Shown here in pieces: positions 59,538 through 64,000 of a DNA stretch of 64,000 nucleotides. A program made the translations under genes and the position numbers. The stretch is from positions 1-64,000 of the forward strand of contig FOEK01000019.1 in the NCBI GenBank assembly GCA_900110635.1, written 5' to 3'. The notes under the pieces were generated by a model. The model made no database searches, was not told where the DNA came from, and worked only from the letters and a program-made list of their open reading frames with translations. Origin of the DNA: Lachnospiraceae bacterium NE2001 (lineage in GTDB: Bacteria; Bacillota; Clostridia; Lachnospirales; Lachnospiraceae). The first letter of the stretch is position 1. Each line of letters begins with the position of its first letter.

Positions 59538-60380
59538 CTAAGCTTCATTGATCAATTCTTCGGTGAACTCGTAGAGTCTATTGGCCAGTGCCTTATCCTT
59601 GGAACGTCTTGAGGACTTTGCTATCTTGCACTTATAGAAGTAACCGCCTGTAATATTCTTTACGGAATCGTCCATAGCAAGAAAGATGGCCGTCTCTGCG
59701 CCTTCCTTAGGTGTCTGGAAAAATGGCTTAAGCAGGCTTGTAATAGTTTTGCCAAAGCCAGTGTCTCTGTCGATTCCAATATTGGTTGCCACCGCTCCGG
59801 GGTGACAGCAGTTAACGGATATCCGACGACTCTTGAGGCGCCTTGCCAATTCCCTCGTGAAAAGCACATTTGCAAGCTTGCTCTGAGAATAGGCCGTTAT
59901 GACATTAAAGCCCTTTGATAGGTTTATATCATCAAAATGTATCTTGCCAATCTTATGCGCACCGGAAGCAACATTTACGATACGGGAACCCTTCCCCATC
60001 ATATCCATCAGAAGTGTTGTCAGCAGGAAATGGCCCACGTGGTTGATTCCAAACTGTCTTTCGATTCCTTCGTTGGTAAACTGCCTGTCCAGTGAGATAA
60101 ATCCGGCGTTGTTTACCAGTATATCGATTCGGTCATATTTCTCTTTTACAGCACGGGCAAATGCCCTGATGGATTCGTAATCTCCCAAGTCTGCCAGGAT
60201 CAGATCCAGCTTGCGGTCCTTCTTTGCCTGAAGCTTTTCCAAGGCTTCCTGGCCTCGCTCTTCACTTCGGCAAAGCATTATCACTGTGGCGCCCGCATCG
60301 CTCAGGGCCTCCACAGTAGCAAGTCCCATACCGGAATTAGCTCCAGTTACTATAGCAACCTTATTATCTGATTTTTTCAT
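59538..60380 (-). CDS. Short-chain dehydrogenase (retinol dehydrogenase-like)
   Basis: About 280 residues from ATG 60380 (a TTG 12 bases earlier is possible; the ribosome site is weak). Rossmann motif VTGANSGMG, NNAGFISLDRQF, catalytic Ser in IVNVASGAHKIG and YSQSKLANVLFTRELARRL are present, as in the WW-domain oxidoreductase/retinol dehydrogenase-like group. It probably reduces a carbonyl in the cytosol with NADPH. The C-terminus is rich in basic residues (KCKIAKSSRRSKDKALANRL). Isolated gene between larE and the rRNA methyltransferase. Confidence 0.88.
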   Translation of the reverse strand: MKKSDNKVAIVTGANSGMGLATVEALSDAGATVIMLCRSEERGQEALEKLQAKKDRKLDLILADLGDYESIRAFARAVKEKYDRIDILVNNAGFISLDRQFTNEGIERQFGINHVGHFLLTTLLMDMMGKGSRIVNVASGAHKIGKIHFDDINLSKGFNVITAYSQSKLANVLFTRELARRLKSRRISVNCCHPGAVATNIGIDRDTGFGKTITSLLKPFFQTPKEGAETAIFLAMDDSVKNITGGYFYKCKIAKSSRRSKDKALANRLYEFTEELINEA

Positions 60381-60489
60381 AATACTACCCAATATCCGTT
60401 CTTCTTAGCGCCCACTCTATCAATAATCTTCTGTTCCTTAAGCAACATTTAAAGTATCAAATAAAATATCATTTTCTAGATTTAAAGTA

Positions 60490-62046
60490 TCATTTTGAAG
60501 AAATCCTTGTAAGTAAGGCGACAGTTTCGCAGTGCATAGTGCGGCTGAACTGGTCGTAAACCGCAAACCTCTCGAGTTTAAACCCGTTCGCGAGAAGATA
60601 CTTCAGGTCACGGGACAGTGTAGCCGGGTCGCAGGATACATAGACCATACGCTTCGGCGACATAGTTACTATAGTCTCCAGCAGTTTCTCATCGCAGCCC
60701 TTGCGCGGCGGATCCACCACCACTACGTCTACACCCCTGTGGAGCTTCGAGCTGTGGGAATCATACACACCGATATGGTTTTCCATCCATACAGGAACCA
60801 CCTCTTCGGCCTTTCCTACGAAGAACTCCACGTTGGTTATATCATTTATCTCTGCATTTATCTTTGCATCTTCAATTGCCTGGGAAACCACCTCGACACC
60901 GTAAACCTTCTTAGCCTTCTGTGCCAGGAAGAGTGAAATGGTGCCGATTCCGGAATACATATCCCAGACTATCTCTTCACCTGTAAGGTCCGCATACTCG
61001 AGAGCCTTGCTGTAAAGCTTCTCAGTCTGCACAGGATTTACCTGATAGAAGGACTGGGCCGATATCTGGAACTTCACGTCCCCTATATAGTCGGTGATGT
61101 AATCGCGGCCATTTATCAGGATTGTCTTATCCCCAAGGATACGGTTAGTCCTCTCTTTGTTAACGTTCATAACCACAGACTTCAGCTTCACGTTATTACC
61201 GCCAGCCCTGTACTTTTCAACCTCGCGGGACAGCTCTGCCACAAGCTTGTCAGTCTCTGGTACATTTTTAGTATTTACTACTATGCAGACCATCAGCTGG
61301 CCTGTTGCAAATCCCACTCTTGTGAGCACATGGCGAAGTATGCCCTCACCAGTCTCCTCGTTATATACGCTGATCTTGCACTTGTCTGCCCATTTCGTCA
61401 CCGCAGAGATAACAGCCTTATTAACTCCATGACCTATCTTGCAGTTTGTGATTGGGATCAGGCTGTGAGTTCTGCCGGCATAGAAACCGAGTACGGTTTT
61501 AGTCTGACAGCTAAATGCTGAAAATGAGTCTTTGTACTTCTTCTCAGCGTCTGATTCCGCCTTAGATTCCTTCGACGAATCGCCTCTCACTCCAACTGGA
61601 AACTGCATCTTGTTGCGATAATGATACGGGCTCTTCATTCCGTATACATCCTCAAGGTACTGCTCAGGATCCTCGATCCCGCCAATCCTGGAGAGACAGT
61701 TCAGCACTCTGTTTTTCTTTATATCCAGCTCCTTCTCATAGCTTATATGCTGCAGCGTACAGCCGCCGCATTTTCTCGCCATCGGACAGAAGGGCTCCAC
61801 ACGAAAAGACGAGGGGGTGATGATCCTCTCCAGCCTGCCGAAGCAGAAGTTCTTCTTCACCTTGACTATACGCACCTCAGCCTCATCTCCAGGAGCTGTA
61901 TCCTTTACAAATACAGCCATTCCGTCGATGTGACCGATGCCCAGTCCCTCGTCTGACATATCTTCGATATTGACGATATAGAGCTTGTTCTTCTCTATAT
62001 CCACTTTTTTGTTCCCCTTATAAAAACCTTCTTTTACGACGCCCAT
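60490..62046 (-). CDS. 23S rRNA (uracil-5-)-methyltransferase, RlmD/RlmCD family
   Basis: A 518-residue RumA-family enzyme. An N-terminal TRAM domain (VNIEDMSDEGLGIGHIDGMA, VFVKDTAPGDEAEVRIVKVK) is followed by the [4Fe-4S] cysteines (CPMARKCGGC, later Cys near 190), the SAM site DMYSGIGTISLFLAQKAKKV, YGVEVV and DPPRKGCDEK, and the catalytic nucleophile in YVSCDPATLSRDL. It methylates U747 and/or U1939 of 23S rRNA; Gram-positive RlmCD does both. About 50 residues longer than typical owing to an insert near 165 (KESKAESDAEKKYKDSFSAF). GGGGA precedes the ATG. Confidence 0.94.
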   Translation of the reverse strand: MGVVKEGFYKGNKKVDIEKNKLYIVNIEDMSDEGLGIGHIDGMAVFVKDTAPGDEAEVRIVKVKKNFCFGRLERIITPSSFRVEPFCPMARKCGGCTLQHISYEKELDIKKNRVLNCLSRIGGIEDPEQYLEDVYGMKSPYHYRNKMQFPVGVRGDSSKESKAESDAEKKYKDSFSAFSCQTKTVLGFYAGRTHSLIPITNCKIGHGVNKAVISAVTKWADKCKISVYNEETGEGILRHVLTRVGFATGQLMVCIVVNTKNVPETDKLVAELSREVEKYRAGGNNVKLKSVVMNVNKERTNRILGDKTILINGRDYITDYIGDVKFQISAQSFYQVNPVQTEKLYSKALEYADLTGEEIVWDMYSGIGTISLFLAQKAKKVYGVEVVSQAIEDAKINAEINDITNVEFFVGKAEEVVPVWMENHIGVYDSHSSKLHRGVDVVVVDPPRKGCDEKLLETIVTMSPKRMVYVSCDPATLSRDLKYLLANGFKLERFAVYDQFSRTMHCETVALLTRISSK

Positions 62047-62116
62047 AGTATTCCCCGAATAATTAACACCTCTAATTCTGTCCTGATTTCAGAACATAGT
62101 AATTGTATCATAAATA

Positions 62117-62174
62117 ACGTGAAATGTGGATGCTTCTTTTCAAAAACTTGAAGAGAAACATCCACATTTCACGT
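62117..62174. terminator. Long perfect inverted repeat between carD and the rRNA methyltransferase
   Basis: ACGTGAAATGTGGATG (62117-62132) and CATCCACATTTCACGT (62159-62174) are perfect 16-bp arms, with a smaller CTTC/GAAG pairing inside. It follows carD by about 105 bases. On the minus strand it is followed by TATTTATG rather than a T tract, so it may be a terminator or an unrelated palindrome. Confidence 0.6.
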
Positions 62175-62279
62175 CGTGAGTCCGCCTGTCAATTATTCGA
62201 ATTTTCATTTAGTCTTCGGCGCTGTCATATGTCTAAATCACCATCCCATATCCAGCCCGTTCAAATGTCGAAAACCGTC

Positions 62280-62780
62280 TTAGAATTCTACTCTTTCCCT
62301 TAGGAAATCCTTTACACCGTCCTTATCCATATCCAGTGAAATAGCCAGCTCGCCATACAGGCTGTCCTCTGCGATATGATAATACTTTGCGTCCGAAGCT
62401 GTAACCTTCTTACCCTCTGCAATCCTTTCATCCATACGGCCGCGGATGGTCTTCATAAGCTCCACCAGCACCTTTGGATCGCAGGTAAGAACTGCCGCCT
62501 TATATTCCAGGTCGCGCTTCTTCTCCTCGATAATCTCGAGCTCGTCGATATCAGGCATTTCATCAATAAAATCCTCTGCCTCATCCTTCGACATAACTCT
62601 TCTCATAACAACTCTTTCGTTGTCAACGGGTGTAAATATCTCGCTGTCCCTGATGTAACACGGAACCATCGTATAGTACAGCTTATCCTTCGATACTCCG
62701 GGCATTTTCATCGGCCCGACATTTGTAATCTTGCAGACTCCATTACTTCCGTAGATAATGTAATCGCCTACGTTAAACAT
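62280..62780 (-). CDS. CarD-family transcriptional regulator
   Basis: About 166 residues from ATG 62780 (AGGGAG eight bases upstream; the GTG at 62789 lies too close to that site). The N-terminal CarD/TRCF RNA polymerase-interacting domain reads MFNVGDYIIYGSNGVCKITN, YYTMVPCYIRDSEIFTPVDN, followed by a helical C-terminal domain (EDFIDEMPDIDELEIIEEKK). CarD proteins bind RNA polymerase beta and stabilise open promoters. Mfd at 23229 carries the same domain. Monocistronic between two hairpins. Confidence 0.92.
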   Translation of the reverse strand: MFNVGDYIIYGSNGVCKITNVGPMKMPGVSKDKLYYTMVPCYIRDSEIFTPVDNERVVMRRVMSKDEAEDFIDEMPDIDELEIIEEKKRDLEYKAAVLTCDPKVLVELMKTIRGRMDERIAEGKKVTASDAKYYHIAEDSLYGELAISLDMDKDGVKDFLRERVEF

Positions 62781-62848
62781 CACAAACACTCCCTATTCTC
62801 TTACCAAACAAAACTTGTTACTTCTTTTTTCTATCCTCTAAAGTTTCT

Positions 62849-62892
62849 AAAGGACGCGTCTCGATGGCGACTCGAGAAGCGTCCTTTTATAT
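62849..62892 (-). terminator. Hairpin upstream of carD, probably ending the beta-propeller gene transcript
   Basis: AAAGGACGC and GCGTCCTTT pair across an inner CTCG/CGAG stem. It lies about 110 bases past the beta-propeller gene stop. The T tract is short on both strands. The arm includes GCGTCTCG, the complement of the CGAGACGC found at 668-674 and 50849-50855. Confidence 0.55.
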
Positions 62893-63001
62893 AGTAACAC
62901 AGTAATTCACTTATGGTAAGGAGCAAAATAATTTTCGTGAAATTGCCTTATTTTGCCCCCTATGAGTTGGGCATATTTACAATAGGGGAAGGCTTTATGG
63001 T

Positions 63002-64000
63002 TTAGTCACATTCATCTACAAGCTTGTAGTTGTTGGTGTCGTAGGACTTAACTCCTTCACCTGGTATAACAACGTAGATGTAATCGCCTATTACAATACC
63101 TCTTGTATTTGCGTATGTGCTGTAATCGCCCGAATAGTAGTAATCTTCGGAACTGGAATCTGACAGAGCCTCGTCCATAAGAATCTGGAAGCCGTCGTCT
63201 TCATCGTAGTCCCAAACCATATAGTATGGGCCTAACTTATTTTCATCAACCTGATCTACTATAACGTCATACACGTCCTCGTAGTCTTCCTTGAACCAAT
63301 CCTCTTCCAGATAGTAGTATCCTTCAGCGTAGGTTGAGAAGCCAAATGTACCGTCTTCGCTGTTATACATAAGAGCACGTCTGTCATTCAATACTCCAGC
63401 TTGCTGATAGTTGTAGAGAATCTCAGTGTCCTCTTCTACTATATCATAAGGATCCGTTACATCAAACATTGTGAGCTTGATACAGTTGATCCAGCCCGTT
63501 TCGTCAGTATCATAACCTATTCCTAGAAGCTTGTTCTCTCCATATGGATGAAGGTAAGCTGAGAAACCAGGAATCTTCAGGTAATCTGTAATCTCAGGAT
63601 TCTCTGGATCAGACAGGTCAACCGCAAAGAGTGGATCTGTATTTCTAAATGTTACAAAGTACGCTGTCTTTCCCATAAACCTTGCGGAACGAATTGTCTC
63701 GCCCTCTGCAAGATTCTTTATAACACTTACCTTGTTCAGGTCGCTGTCATATACGTAGAGTGCGTTGTACTGTGTATAGTTTGAATCACGGTATGTAGTA
63801 ACAAGTCTAAGGTATCCATCGTATTCGTCGATGCTGTAGTCATCATTTAAGTAACCAGGGAAGGTACCCTTTGTCTCATACTCCAGCTCGCCATCATCGT
63901 AGGATATCTTGAGAACCTTGGTTTCTTCTCCGTATGAGAAGCTTGACCAGCTATAGGTATAATCTGTCAGGAAGATACTGTCTGAACTTACATACATAGT
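63002..64000 (-). CDS. Secreted beta-propeller domain protein (partial, 5' end off the window)
   Basis: The frame is open to the right edge, so only the C-terminal 332 or so residues are seen. They match the family of secreted proteins with a C-terminal beta-propeller (Beta_propel): LYVYDSDLNKVSVIKNLAEG, IRSARFMGKTAYFVTFRNTD, PLFAVDLSDPENPEITDYLK, IPGFSAYLHPYGENKLLGIG and YDTDETGWINCIKLTMFDVT. The sequence is acidic and Tyr-rich. The N-terminal signal or membrane part and any copper-amine-oxidase-like domain lie outside. Role unknown, probably surface-located. Confidence 0.88.
   Translation of the reverse strand, partial: TMYVSSDSIFLTDYTYSWSSFSYGEETKVLKISYDDGELEYETKGTFPGYLNDDYSIDEYDGYLRLVTTYRDSNYTQYNALYVYDSDLNKVSVIKNLAEGETIRSARFMGKTAYFVTFRNTDPLFAVDLSDPENPEITDYLKIPGFSAYLHPYGENKLLGIGYDTDETGWINCIKLTMFDVTDPYDIVEEDTEILYNYQQAGVLNDRRALMYNSEDGTFGFSTYAEGYYYLEEDWFKEDYEDVYDVIVDQVDENKLGPYYMVWDYDEDDGFQILMDEALSDSSSEDYYYSGDYSTYANTRGIVIGDYIYVVIPGEGVKSYDTNNYKLVDECD

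Overview
The window looks like chromosomal DNA of a low-to-moderate GC anaerobic Firmicute, most likely Lachnospiraceae. This is inferred from gene content: a spoVG-glmU-pth-mfd-foldase block, glgC/glgD, a four-subunit 2-oxoacid:ferredoxin oxidoreductase, archaeal-type IMP cyclohydrolase (PurO) paired with a free-standing AICAR transformylase, many lipoproteins, strong GGAGG ribosome sites and a HrcA/CIRCE heat-shock operator. Most genes are on the minus strand; the plus strand carries only a LysR regulator, dut, a GH25 lysozyme and a cyclophilin.

Region by region. 1-735: the start of an Hsp20 gene (running off the left edge) with a textbook promoter overlapped by a CIRCE element, then gene debris. 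736-8960: an accessory, eroding region with a nucleoside hydrolase lipoprotein, a broken tyrosine integrase, the C-terminal half of an AAA/PD-(D/E)XK protein fused to a small HTH gene, a patatin, an ACT-domain protein, fragments of XRE and flavodoxin genes, a CMD-cupin protein plus aldo/keto reductase, a DUF4143 ATPase, and six 23-bp tandem repeats beside a truncated second copy of the CMD gene. 8960-13966: a compact minus-strand redox/lipoprotein operon (SDR, DUF4405 membrane cytochrome-like protein, flavodoxin lipoprotein, cyclophilin-like lipoprotein, FMN reductase, second cyclophilin-like lipoprotein) divergent from a LysR gene. 14177-17514: LigT-like protein, EamA transporter, fluoride channel CrcB, a DUF5714 protein, a NifX-like protein and a small charged protein.

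17800-33600 is core genome: lysS, greA, tRNA-Leu(CAG), two extracytoplasmic folding lipoproteins (trigger-factor/FKBP-like and PrsA/SurA-like), dut, mfd, pth, a one-domain GlmU, spoVG, glgD-glgC, stomatin and NfeD. 33600-44000 is central carbon metabolism: an aconitase-family hydratase, the four oxidoreductase subunits and citrate synthase, with a GGDEF protein and a CbxX-type AAA ATPase in between. 44000-56100: mnmA, proC, a cysteine-cluster protein, the lysozyme, purine genes under a ZTP riboswitch, ppiB, a GGDEF-EAL protein, a cation/proton antiporter and a LacI regulator. 56300-59500: a LUD protein and nickel-pincer cofactor genes larC (first half only), larB and larE. 59500-64000: SDR, 23S rRNA uridine methyltransferase, CarD and the end of a secreted beta-propeller protein.

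The features that ordinary gene calls do not explain are: two families of dispersed intergenic palindromes (cores GTGCAATGGGG/CCCCATTGCAC and GGGACGGTT/AACCGTCCC) at eight places between core genes; a roughly 150-bp multi-hairpin element enclosed by an outer stem ahead of the oxidoreductase operon; a second hairpin cluster downstream of the ZTP riboswitch; and the redox/cyclophilin-like lipoprotein operon with its decayed duplicate. No CRISPR array, rRNA or intact insertion sequence was seen.
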